From contig CAZXLH010000040.1 in NCBI GenBank assembly GCA_964641455.1, positions 1 to 17,594 on the forward strand: a stretch of DNA of 17,594 nt, read 5' to 3'. Position numbers and translations under genes: made by a program. Numbering within the stretch: position 1 is the stretch's first letter; each line of letters begins with the position of its first letter. The notes under the pieces were generated by a model. The model saw nothing but the letters and a program-made list of their open reading frames with translations, was not told where the DNA came from and did no database searches. Below, piece by piece: positions 6,958 through 13,949 of this stretch. This DNA is from DTU015 sp964641455 (lineage in GTDB: Bacteria > Bacillota > Sulfobacillia > Fermentithermobacillales > Fermentithermobacillaceae).

Positions 6958-7033
6958 TTAAGTACGGTCTGTAATTTGAATCATGGTATCTCTAACTGAT
7001 TCGACCGAAAGATGCAATTTCCTCTAATTTCGA

Positions 7034-7062
7034 ACAATAACTCAGAAACATTTGTTAGTCAA
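7034..7062 (-). promoter_or_regulatory. Promoter of uraA
   Basis: On the minus strand, TTGACT (7062-7057) and TATTGT (7039-7034) are separated by 17 bp. Transcription would start near 7027, giving a leader of about 112 nt that contains the PyrR-like hairpin. Confidence 0.5.
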
Positions 7063-7390
7063 TGGAATAACCAGAGATAAGGCAGTCGATTATCTTGCAC
7101 AATGACGCTTGGGAGTATTGCTTAACGTAACGATATTTTGGGGGAACAGTGTCCTCAGCTAAACTGATTGAACAATATACGTACGACGAAGCCTAGCGTA
7201 TCAGGGTTGGCAGAAGATTTGGCAGGGGAGGGCTTAGCAGCATAGGAGCCCGCACAACAGCTCATGACATGTAGCTGATTGCGTCTTTGCCTTTTGCTTT
7301 ACAGTATAGCGCTGCCGGCCGTTGGCAGACGAACGTTTGGCGAACTCTGTTTATCGGGTTGGAAAAAGGGTTTTGAGAAATACTACAATT
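7063..7390. other. Divergent spacer before the spore photoproduct lyase gene
   Basis: No gene or strong motif is visible. A forespore (sigma-G type) promoter would be expected for spl, but no sequence close to that consensus was found. The spl frame is open from TTG 7322, yet the first 23 codons do not match the family. Confidence 0.3.
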
Positions 7391-8407
7391 ATGGGCCATA
7401 TATTCGTTCCTAAAATGGTTTTTGTCAATGAATCAGCAATTGGATATGATGCTTGCGAAAAAATGATCGCCGCATTTCGCAAAGCAGGTTCGACTATTGT
7501 CAAAGGGAGGCCCAGGCTTCCTCGGGGGTTAGGGCCACGCTCAAAATATGTAAGGGCCAAGGCTATTGTAGTGCTTTCCAGAGACAAGTCCCCATCATTC
7601 TTGAAATGCAGGCCCAGTGCCGATTTTCAATTAAACTTGATAAGAGGGTGCCCTGGGTCTTGCGAGTATTGCTACCTTCAAACAACAATGGGGCCGGCAC
7701 CTTACATAAGAGTTATGGTTAACGTGGATGAAATTTTGAGTAAGGCTGAGCAATTATGCATGAAACGTTTGCCGAAAGAAACCACTTTTGAGGCAGCGGC
7801 AGTATCAGACCCAATACCTGTTGAGCGATATACAGGTTCTATCAGATCTGCAATTGAGTTTTTTGGTCGTGACAATTTGCGTGCCCGGTTGCGGCTGGTT
7901 ACCAAATTTACCGATGTTGACAGTCTAATTGGTATTGCCCATAACGGATCGACCAGGGTACGGTTTAGTTTAGAAGCTGAAGAGTTTCATAAGGATTTTG
8001 AACGAGGGATGCCTTCTACAGATGAAAAAATTGAGGCGGCAAAGAAATTATCTGATGCGGGATATCCTATAGGGTTTCTGATTGCTCCTGTTTTTTTGGA
8101 AAAGAGCATAGGACCATATAGCGATTTGCTCATTAAGTTGCGAGATGCGTTTCCCAAAGGGCTTCCTGATGACACTACTTTCGAATTTGTTTCCCACAGG
8201 TTTACTGAGAGAGCCAGGTCGCTTATCTTGTCAAGGCATCCTGGGACTTGTTTGCCCATGTCTAAAGAGCAGAGACAAGTCAGGACAGGCCAGTTTGGCT
8301 ACAAGAAATACGTATATCCAAAGAACAAACTTAACAGTGCCAAGCAAGAACTGATAGATTTAGTGGAAAGGATCCTGCCGGATGGCAGGATCGAATATTT
8401 CGTATGA
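7391..8407 (+). CDS. splB: Spore photoproduct lyase homologue (radical SAM)
   Basis: This 338-residue radical SAM enzyme belongs to the family that directly reverses the thymine dimer of UV-irradiated spore DNA at germination. ATG 7391 is chosen because MGHIFVPKMVFV lines up with the start of Bacillus SplB (as recalled); the frame stays open up to TTG 7322, and the upstream ribosome site is poor. The 4Fe-4S motif is GCPGSCEYCYLQTTM, with Cys87, Cys91 and Cys94. The tyrosines inside and after it, thought to relay hydrogen atoms, are kept. The C-terminal RIEYF matches Bacillus SplB. However, the hydrogen-donor cysteine (Cys141 in B. subtilis, 50 residues after the first cluster cysteine) is alanine here: FEAAAVSD, Ala137, codon GCA at 7799. 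Repair might therefore be slow or use another donor, or the protein may have a different job. It is divergent from uraA and convergent with the phosphatase. Confidence 0.88.
   Translation: MGHIFVPKMVFVNESAIGYDACEKMIAAFRKAGSTIVKGRPRLPRGLGPRSKYVRAKAIVVLSRDKSPSFLKCRPSADFQLNLIRGCPGSCEYCYLQTTMGPAPYIRVMVNVDEILSKAEQLCMKRLPKETTFEAAAVSDPIPVERYTGSIRSAIEFFGRDNLRARLRLVTKFTDVDSLIGIAHNGSTRVRFSLEAEEFHKDFERGMPSTDEKIEAAKKLSDAGYPIGFLIAPVFLEKSIGPYSDLLIKLRDAFPKGLPDDTTFEFVSHRFTERARSLILSRHPGTCLPMSKEQRQVRTGQFGYKKYVYPKNKLNSAKQELIDLVERILPDGRIEYFV
8371..8392 (+). repeat. Perfect inverted repeat in the last codons of spl
   Basis: GATCCTGCC (8371-8379) and GGCAGGATC (8384-8392) form a nine-pair stem with loop GGAT, ending 12 nt before the stop codon. 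An AT-rich tail (TTATTTTAATTATT) follows after the stop. It may act as a terminator placed inside the coding region, since only 73 bp separate the convergent genes. Confidence 0.5.
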
Positions 8408-8480
8408 TTATTTTAATTATTAGATTTCAATGTGTTTTACCCAAGCCGGACTAATGTTAGCCTCAAGTTAACCCATGCAT

Positions 8481-9140
8481 TTAGTTTTGCCACCGGTAGG
8501 GGTCTTGGCCGGAATCCGGTTTGTCTTCTCCGATAGGCGCTAGATGAGCAACATCGTTGACCTTCTTCACTTGCCATTTGCCGTCGTTTTTGGAAATTAT
8601 ATTAATGGAAGTGTTTGCTACTGTGGGCAAACCAGGATCCAAACATCCTTTTTGGGCGTATGACAACAGGCATCTTACCACTCCGCCATGAGTGACTATA
8701 GCCACATCTGAGTTGGGACAATTATGCTCAATATCTTCTAAAGCGCGAATCACTCTTTGGAAAAGGTCATTATCGGATTCTCCTCCTTTTGGCCTGGGAA
8801 CATTTAACGGATCGGCTTTGATAGCGTTGAAAAACTCAGGGTAAATCTGTCTGCAATGCTTCATGGTTTTTCCTTGCATAGCGCCACAATGTACCTCTCT
8901 GAGCCGCCTGTCAAGTATGAGTTTGCAATTATGGTGTTTGGCGATTGCCATCGCAGTTTGTTTCGCTCTGTCCAGATCGCTGGAATATACTGCATCGATC
9001 TTGGTTTTAGATAGTGCTTGTCCCACTAAATCCGCTTGCTTTCGCCCATGGCCTGATAACGGGACATTCATATGGCCTTGAAGAATCCCACTTAGATTTG
9101 CTGAAGTTTGACCGTGTCTGACGAGATAATAGTTGTTCAT
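8481..9140 (-). CDS. Histidine phosphatase / phosphoglycerate mutase-like protein
   Basis: This 219-residue cytoplasmic protein is of the histidine phosphatase superfamily (GpmB/CobC-like branch). The N-terminal motif LVRHGQT has the phospho-accepting His9. SSDLDRAKQTA carries Arg58, LREVHCGAMQGKT carries Glu82 (the usual form is LREINFGxWEG), and VTHGG holds the second histidine, His151. The catalytic set is complete. The substrate cannot be read from sequence; cobalamin, phosphoglycerate and other sugar or nucleotide phosphates are possible. GAGGA and GGTGAAACA precede ATG 9140. It is a single gene, divergent from the C_GCAxxG_C_C gene and convergent with spl. The tail after residue 200 (GEDKPDSGQDPYRWQN) is polar and probably disordered. 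Confidence 0.85.
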   Translation of the reverse strand: MNNYYLVRHGQTSANLSGILQGHMNVPLSGHGRKQADLVGQALSKTKIDAVYSSDLDRAKQTAMAIAKHHNCKLILDRRLREVHCGAMQGKTMKHCRQIYPEFFNAIKADPLNVPRPKGGESDNDLFQRVIRALEDIEHNCPNSDVAIVTHGGVVRCLLSYAQKGCLDPGLPTVANTSINIISKNDGKWQVKKVNDVAHLAPIGEDKPDSGQDPYRWQN

Positions 9141-9587
9141 TGTTTCACCATCCTCACTTTCTCAGTTCACCAAATTGATCTTAGGGTATTATTAAATTGA
9201 CCGTAGTTACATGACACAATACCGGCCACATATCGTCTTATCAATCAAGCATGCCTAGCGGATCAACATGCCTTATTGTTGCCAAGCGCTTTGATTTCGC
9301 AGTAGCCCCATGAGTGACTATATCATATTAATATCACACCGGTTGTACTGCTGTGTTTAGCCAAATGACCGGTGTCAGAAGCAAAACCGGCCCAAATCCC
9401 CTCAAGATTTTGACCGTATAGGGAATGGTTGCTGAATCGGCCATGGCAATGATTACTAATAAGATTAAAATCTTAAAAAATGACTAGGTGTACAGGGGCA
9501 CAGTATCGAAATTAAGTAATAGCCGCTGCCGGTAAAGATGAAAGTATGGGAAATTTCGGTTAGAATTGCTATTTGGGAGGATTGAAC
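9141..9587. other. Divergent intergenic region with paired palindromes
   Basis: This 447-bp stretch has no gene. ACACCGGT (9336-9343) and ACCGGTGT (9368-9375) form an 8-bp inverted repeat. Their palindromic cores ACCGGT are 30 bp apart, near three DNA turns. An AT-rich palindrome TAAGATT-AA-AATCTTA lies at 9460-9475, about 110 bp before the plus-strand gene. Either could be an operator. No good promoter pair was settled on for either gene. Confidence 0.4.
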
Positions 9588-10061
9588 ATGGACTATGAAG
9601 AACTTTCCGAAGTAATGAAGCAAGTCCATTCCAGGCGCTTGGCAGGGTTTAACTGTGCAGAAGGAGTTTTCTGGGGAGTAAGCCAAATTATCAACCTCGA
9701 AACCCCTGTTTCGTGTGTTACAGGCTTTGGAGGTGGAGTGGCAGGAAGCGGTTCGGTTTGTGGAGCCCTTTGCGGCGCTATTGCTGCTGCCGGAGTTTAC
9801 TCAGGAAGAACAGACCCTCAGGACAAAGAGAGCCAGTTGAAATGCGATTCACTTAGCCGGGCGATTTCCAGAGGGTTTATCAACGAAATGGGAGGAACTC
9901 AGCTATGTAGGGAAATACTTGGATTTACCCCCGGCACGAAGCCGAAGCCACAAGCTAAGCCTGGAGCCATTAATCCTAAGTGTGAGCAGGCGGTTAGAGT
10001 GGCCATAGAAGTAACAGTTAAAGCTATTAAGAAGGAACAGTGTAAAACCGATAGTTCATAA
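9588..10061 (+). CDS. C_GCAxxG_C_C family redox-type protein
   Basis: This is a 157-residue protein of the cysteine-patterned C_GCAxxG_C_C family, which is common in anaerobes and usually presumed to be redox-active or metal-binding. GGGAGG (9575-9580) stands 7 nt before ATG 9588, which fixes the start; TTG 9573 is inside the ribosome site. The features in order are GFNCAEGVF (Cys23), Cys43, the glycine-rich GFGGGVAGSGSVCGALCGA (Cys58, Cys62), Cys86, LCREILGF (Cys107), KCEQAVR (Cys132) and a late Cys152. Eight cysteines in 157 residues is high. There is no signal peptide, so it is cytoplasmic. The central hydrophobic glycine stretch fits the family. Partner and substrate are unknown, and the neighbours do not form an operon with it. 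Confidence 0.85.
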   Translation: MDYEELSEVMKQVHSRRLAGFNCAEGVFWGVSQIINLETPVSCVTGFGGGVAGSGSVCGALCGAIAAAGVYSGRTDPQDKESQLKCDSLSRAISRGFINEMGGTQLCREILGFTPGTKPKPQAKPGAINPKCEQAVRVAIEVTVKAIKKEQCKTDSS

Positions 10062-10381
10062 TGAGTACTTGCAACACTGTTTCACTGCAAGCGTTATGTT
10101 CATAACTTTAACTTGCCTTGCATGAAGGCGCTTCTTGGTTTATCGTTATCGTGTTGGCATCATAAACCGATGCTTGATGATGTCATGATTTTGGAAAGAT
10201 ATATAGAGATGGTTTTGACACGTATCGGAAAGTGCCGGCATCAGGCAAGTTGCCTTGATACACGTGTATGTTGCTGTGTAGTATTGAATGCTCATGGTTG
10301 TGCAGAAAGTTTTCGTAAGCTAGTATTTGGGTTGCTTATGGGACTTATATATAAGGAGGGAGCGGGTGTATACCCGAGAAT
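10062..10381. other. Intergenic region upstream of purA
   Basis: A weak hairpin CTTGCA/TGCAAG (10068-10073, 10086-10091) follows the previous gene. An open frame from 10113 runs into purA in another frame but has no ribosome site and an odd Cys-rich composition, so it is not called. No purine-riboswitch core was found. The purA promoter and initiation hairpin are listed separately. Confidence 0.4.
10298..10326 (+). promoter_or_regulatory. Probable purA promoter
   Basis: TTGTGC (10298-10303) and TAGTAT (10321-10326) are 17 bp apart. Transcription would start near 10333, leaving a leader of about 50 nt. Confidence 0.4.
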
Positions 10382-10384
10382 ATG
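10355..10384 (+). promoter_or_regulatory. purA initiation region with hairpin between SD and AUG
   Basis: GGAGGG ends at 10360, 21 nt before ATG 10382, which is far too distant for a linear ribosome site. Between them CGGGT (10363-10367) and ACCCG (10372-10376) form a perfect hairpin with loop GTAT. When folded, the effective distance becomes about 7 nt. No ATG, GTG or TTG in frame lies nearer, and TAA at 10352 closes the frame. Confidence 0.65.
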
Positions 10385-11665
10385 CCAACAGTTGTTGTAG
10401 TAGGAAGCCAGTGGGGCGACGAAGGCAAAGGGAAGATCACTGACTACCTTGCTCTTGAAGCAGATGTAATCGTAAGATACCAAGGTGGCCCAAATGCCGG
10501 ACACACAGTGGTAGTGGATGATGAGGTGTTTCAACTTCATCTGCTCCCTTCCGGGATTCTATACCCGGATAAACTGTCAGTAGTTGGAAACGGGGTAGTG
10601 ATTGACCCTTTAGTGCTCGTTAAGGAGATTCAGGAGCTTAACGCCAGAGGCCGGGACACCAGAGGGCTCCGTATTAGCGCGAGAGCTCATTTAATCATGC
10701 CTTACCACAAGGTTCTGGATGCTCTTCAAGAGGAGAGCATGGGTGAACGAAAAATCGGGACTACTCTTAAAGGGGTTGGCCCTGCATATATGGATAAAGC
10801 AGCCAGAGTAGGTATTCGAGTAGGCGATTTACTTGAACCCGATGTGTTCCGTCAGAGGTTGGAGTCGAACGTTAAAGACAAAAACAGAGTTTTCAAGTAT
10901 ATTTATGGAAAACAACCTATCGATTTAGAGCCTATCTTTGAGTCTTATCTTGAAGCCGGCAAAATCCTCAAACCTTACATCACAGATACTGCTGTGCTTG
11001 TCAACAAAGCAATTGTTAATGGCAAGAAAGTGTTATTTGAAGGGGCTCAAGGGACTCTTCTTGATCTTGATCATGGCACTTATCCATACGTTACCTCCAG
11101 CCATCCTGTTGCAGGAGGAGCTTGTATTGGCGCCGGCGTTGGCCCCAACAAAATAGATGAGGTAATTGGTGTTGTAAAAGCATATACGTCGCGAGTGGGC
11201 GACGGCCCGTTCCCTACTGAATTGTTAGATGAAACCGGTAGTTGGATTCGCGAAACAGGGCATGAGTATGGTGTTACTACCGGTAGGCCACGAAGAATTG
11301 GGTGGCTTGACCTTATCATGATTAAGTATGCTGCTGTCCTAAACGGCTTGACGGGAATTGCCCTTACCAGGCTGGACATACTTTCCGGCTTGGATAAGGT
11401 CAAAATAGCTTATGCCTATAAGCGCGAAGGCCAGGTGATTACTGAGTTCCCTGCAAGTTTCAAAGAACTTGAAAATTGCGAGCCTGTTTATGAAGAGTTT
11501 CCAGGATGGCCTGAAATCAATCCCGAGGCTAAGAGCCTTGATGACTTGCATCCAAATGCTCGTAAGTTTATTGAGTTTATATCCCACAAGACCGGGCTGG
11601 AAGCGACCATAGTTTCTTTGGGAAGGGGTAGAGAGGAGTCACTCACCCTAAGGCCGTTATTCTAG
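10382..11665 (+). CDS. purA: Adenylosuccinate synthetase
   Basis: This 427-residue enzyme makes adenylosuccinate from IMP, aspartate and GTP, the first committed step to AMP. The start MPTVVVVGSQWGDEGKGK carries catalytic Asp13, and NAGHT carries His41; both are essential in the family. The IMP-binding KGVGPAYMDKAAR, the loop VTTGRPRRIGWLDL and the guanine-contact region near LTRLDILSG are all present. Length matches the usual 425-430. The last motif reads SLGRGREESLTL instead of the common SxGPDRxxT, a small deviation near the GTP site. An ATPase gene follows after 94 bp without a clear terminator and may be cotranscribed. Expression may depend on the folded initiation region upstream. Confidence 0.97.
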   Translation: MPTVVVVGSQWGDEGKGKITDYLALEADVIVRYQGGPNAGHTVVVDDEVFQLHLLPSGILYPDKLSVVGNGVVIDPLVLVKEIQELNARGRDTRGLRISARAHLIMPYHKVLDALQEESMGERKIGTTLKGVGPAYMDKAARVGIRVGDLLEPDVFRQRLESNVKDKNRVFKYIYGKQPIDLEPIFESYLEAGKILKPYITDTAVLVNKAIVNGKKVLFEGAQGTLLDLDHGTYPYVTSSHPVAGGACIGAGVGPNKIDEVIGVVKAYTSRVGDGPFPTELLDETGSWIRETGHEYGVTTGRPRRIGWLDLIMIKYAAVLNGLTGIALTRLDILSGLDKVKIAYAYKREGQVITEFPASFKELENCEPVYEEFPGWPEINPEAKSLDDLHPNARKFIEFISHKTGLEATIVSLGRGREESLTLRPLF

Positions 11666-11759
11666 AATAGTCGACGGATCGTTACATGGGTTTTAAAATG
11701 GGAAGTGGCTGCAATTGTAAATGGCATTATGTTGGATGAGCGTAAGGGAGGAAAGTATT

Positions 11760-12575
11760 TTGATTTACCTTCGTTCAATTCAATTGGGCGATATTGCAGG
11801 CTCTTCCCATTTTGCTCCTGACGAACATCCTTTTAGTCTTCCTGTTGTCAAGTCATTGTCTCAGCTGGAATTCGATACGCCTGTGACAATATTCGTAGGC
11901 GAAAACGGTACAGGAAAGTCTACTGTTCTTGAAGCCCTGGCTGTTGCAACTGAGTCGATTGCAGTAGGAGGCTATGATGTAGATTATGATCCTACTCTGG
12001 GTGCTGCTCGTAGGCTTGCAGAAAACATGAAACTTGTCTGGAACATAAGGACTCGCAGAGGTTTTTTCATGCGTACTGAAGATTTCTTTAACTTTTCCAG
12101 AAGGCTTGCCGAGACTAAGGCTGAGATGCTACAGGGAATCCAAGCAGTGGACCAGGAGTATACCGGGCGTTCTGACTATGCCAAGGTTCTTGCAAAAGGA
12201 AGTTACTCAAAATCACTGTCTGCCATTGAGAAAAAATACCATGGGGATTTTGAAGAAAAGTCTCATGGTGAAAGTTTGCTTACTTTGTTCCGAACCAGGT
12301 TTGTTCCTGGCGGGTTGTATCTGTTAGATGAACCTGAGTCTGCTCTTTCTCCTGTTAGCCAGTTGGCCTTTTTGTCTATGGTAAAACAGATGGTAGACAA
12401 GCACTGTCAGTTTATTATAGCCACACACTCACCTATTATTATGGCTGTCCCCGGGGCATCAATTTTGAATTTTGACAGTATTCCTCTTGAAAAATGTGAG
12501 TTTGATCAACTTAGCCATGTTAAGTTGTTTCGGGCTTTTCTACATGATCCAGGCCGGTTCATTAGGCATTTATGA
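11760..12575 (+). CDS. AAA/ABC-type predicted ATPase (COG3910-like)
   Basis: This 271-residue stand-alone ATPase has no transporter partner. TTG 11760 is chosen because GGGAGG (11746-11751) lies 8 nt before it and the product then starts MIYLRSIQLG, a typical first strand; ATG 11721 lacks a ribosome site. Walker A is GENGTGKST (residues 47-55). A signature-like SHGES (about 168-172), Walker B LYLLDEPESALSP (from 186) and the switch histidine in IATHSP (His223) follow. The order and short helical insert match the predicted ATPases of COG3910, whose function is unknown. The fold is related to the SMC/OLD group, so DNA or nucleoprotein work is possible. A palindrome overlaps the stop codon. Confidence 0.8.
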   Translation: MIYLRSIQLGDIAGSSHFAPDEHPFSLPVVKSLSQLEFDTPVTIFVGENGTGKSTVLEALAVATESIAVGGYDVDYDPTLGAARRLAENMKLVWNIRTRRGFFMRTEDFFNFSRRLAETKAEMLQGIQAVDQEYTGRSDYAKVLAKGSYSKSLSAIEKKYHGDFEEKSHGESLLTLFRTRFVPGGLYLLDEPESALSPVSQLAFLSMVKQMVDKHCQFIIATHSPIIMAVPGASILNFDSIPLEKCEFDQLSHVKLFRAFLHDPGRFIRHL

Positions 12576-12585
12576 ACAGCTGTTC
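12574..12585. repeat. 12-bp palindrome at the ATPase stop codon
   Basis: GAACAGCTGTTC is a perfect palindrome overlapping TGA (12573-12575). It keeps the GAAC-N4-GTTC layout of Gram-positive LexA boxes, with one deviation in the inner four bases and no flanking C/G. An operator for the gene downstream is possible but weak. Confidence 0.3.
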
Positions 12586-12685
12586 CACCTTGCCGGCTCT
12601 CTGGTTTTGAGACTGTTAAGGATTGAATGTAAATTGCCTAAGTAACCTTCATTGCGCTCTTCAAATACACTGGAGAGGTTTAATT

Positions 12686-12766
12686 ATGTATCGCAGGAGG
12701 TTACAATTTGGATCTTTTGCAATGGTTACTATTGTCCATGGGTGTAGTGTTTGCTTCAAGTTTTGA
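12686..12766 (+). CDS. Small ORF overlapping the ytaF start
   Basis: ATG 12686 has its own ribosome site GGAGAGG (12672-12678, spacing 7) and opens a 26-codon frame (MYRRRLQFGSF...) that ends at TGA 12764-12766 inside ytaF, in another frame. The AGG-AGG codons of this small ORF are the Shine-Dalgarno of ytaF. It could be a leader peptide controlling ytaF translation, or chance. No homologue is recognised. Confidence 0.3.
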   Translation: MYRRRLQFGSFAMVTIVHGCSVCFKF

Positions 12767-13433
12767 CGGATTCATGGTAGGAATTGCCTATTCCATCAAA
12801 GGGCTTCGTATGAGCAGAATTCATTATTGGATAATGGCTTTTTGTACAGGCACTATGATGGGAGCATCAATGATTGTTGGTAGATTGCTCACTGTGTGGC
12901 TTAAAAAAGACTTAAGCACTTGTTTAGGGGCAGCAATTCTCATCCTTCTAGGCCTGTGGCAAATCAGGCAGCAAGCAGATTCATTCAACAGGCAAGATTT
13001 AACCAAACCAAATCAATCGGAGGTTAGTGAAAGTGGTCGCTCTAATCACAAGAATTGTCAAAAGCCTGGGCTTTGCCAGCAAAGCAGGCGCTTTAAGCCC
13101 TGCCTGGCCAGAATGGCAGAATTGATCATTGATATTATGAAGGAACCACTAAAGGCTGACCGGGATCTTTCGGGAACTATCGATATCAAAGAAGCATGGC
13201 TGTTGAGTGTGGCTTTAGGCTTAGATGCTTTTGCTGCAGGTTTAGGAGCGTCAGCAGCAGGATTTCCGATGATCATGATACCTATTGCGGCCTTGGCGTC
13301 ACCAGGATTTGTGTTCCTGGGAATCATAGTCGCCCGAATTACAAAAGCAGATGAAAATTTGAGAGGCAAACAAATGCTTTCAGGAGTAGTTTTGATTGCT
13401 GTAGGAATATTAAAAATATTCGGATGTTTCTAA
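12708..13433 (+). CDS. ytaF: Sporulation membrane protein YtaF (MntP-like)
   Basis: This 241-residue membrane protein of the YtaF family is related to the MntP manganese exporters and linked to sporulation in Bacillus. TTG 12708 follows AGGAGG (12695-12700) by 7 nt. Two homologous halves each carry a conserved aspartate in a helix: SSFDGFMVGIAY (Asp20) and LGLDAFAAGLGA (Asp173). Six hydrophobic segments are seen. A long hydrophilic loop (about 88-150) with four cysteines or histidines separates the halves. At its end, DRDLSGTIDIKE (residues 151-162) fits a full EF-hand loop: Asp1, Asp3, Ser5, Gly6, Ile8, Asp9, Glu12. Calcium binding is inferred. Transport of manganese or another divalent ion is likely but not shown. 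A 26-codon ORF overlaps its start. Confidence 0.87.
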   Translation: MDLLQWLLLSMGVVFASSFDGFMVGIAYSIKGLRMSRIHYWIMAFCTGTMMGASMIVGRLLTVWLKKDLSTCLGAAILILLGLWQIRQQADSFNRQDLTKPNQSEVSESGRSNHKNCQKPGLCQQSRRFKPCLARMAELIIDIMKEPLKADRDLSGTIDIKEAWLLSVALGLDAFAAGLGASAAGFPMIMIPIAALASPGFVFLGIIVARITKADENLRGKQMLSGVVLIAVGILKIFGCF

Positions 13434-13949
13434 TGCAATGATGACTTTGCGGATTTTGTTAGCATGGTGTAAGCCTTGGACTGAATTTCTTAGCAGCCCC
13501 CTTCTATAAAAACACGTGCTGCTGTATACTTGATAAGGTGTCTCATATTCGGTAATAACATCTATTTCGATTAAACAAAGGTGGTGGTATGGGGTGGACA
13601 CTGGGCCTAGTAGCCAAAAATACCGGGAACGAGTATCTATTGAGGTCTTAAGATTAGCCGGGTTTTTGAGCGTGTACCGGCTTCGGGAGGTTGTCTGCAC
13701 CATGGCCGCCGCTTTTTGTGCTGGTTTTTGCACACCTTTGAACACAGCAGTTTTGTTTGGTGAAACCTTCTGGCACTAGCACAGTTAGCACATTAGGATG
13801 GCCGTCATCTGTGCAATACTTTTGAGGATGATCTATTTCCCCAGTGATTACCTCCAGGAGCCTGGCCAATATTTATGCCCCATGGCGAGAAGACAAACAA
13901 TACTATTAGGCATGTATATTTGAGTGCCTGTTAGCTGGAGGTGGTTACA
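13434..13949. other. Gene-poor region between ytaF and mgtE
   Basis: No confident gene is present. A stem AGCAGC/GCTGCT flanks an AT-rich stretch near 13490-13522. A 61-codon frame from GTG 13594 to 13779 has a ribosome site (AAAGGTGG) but no recognised product. The same ribosome site serves a 20-codon frame from ATG 13589. A 71-codon frame on the minus strand (13869-13654) starts at TTG without a ribosome site; its look (DDGHPNVLTVLVPEGF) is protein-like, so an old gene fragment is possible. No M-box magnesium riboswitch was recognised ahead of mgtE. Confidence 0.4.

Noticed and set aside
8686..9322. 15-bp repeat CCATGAGTGACTATA at 8686 and 9308
   Set aside because: One copy is part of the phosphatase VTHGG codons and flanks do not match. 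A single 15-mer repeat in a window of this size is not strong evidence.
10062..10381. Purine riboswitch or a 95-codon gene before purA
   Set aside because: The conserved purine-aptamer loops are missing. The ORF from 10113 lacks a ribosome site, overlaps purA, and has an odd composition.
12574..12585. LexA (SOS) box downstream of the ATPase
   Set aside because: The inner four bases deviate from the Gram-positive consensus, and it overlaps a stop codon, not a promoter. Kept only as a palindrome.
13780..13949. M-box magnesium riboswitch before mgtE
   Set aside because: No M-box core sequence or matching multi-stem layout could be seen. Only a short AGGCA/TGCCT stem lies before the ribosome site.
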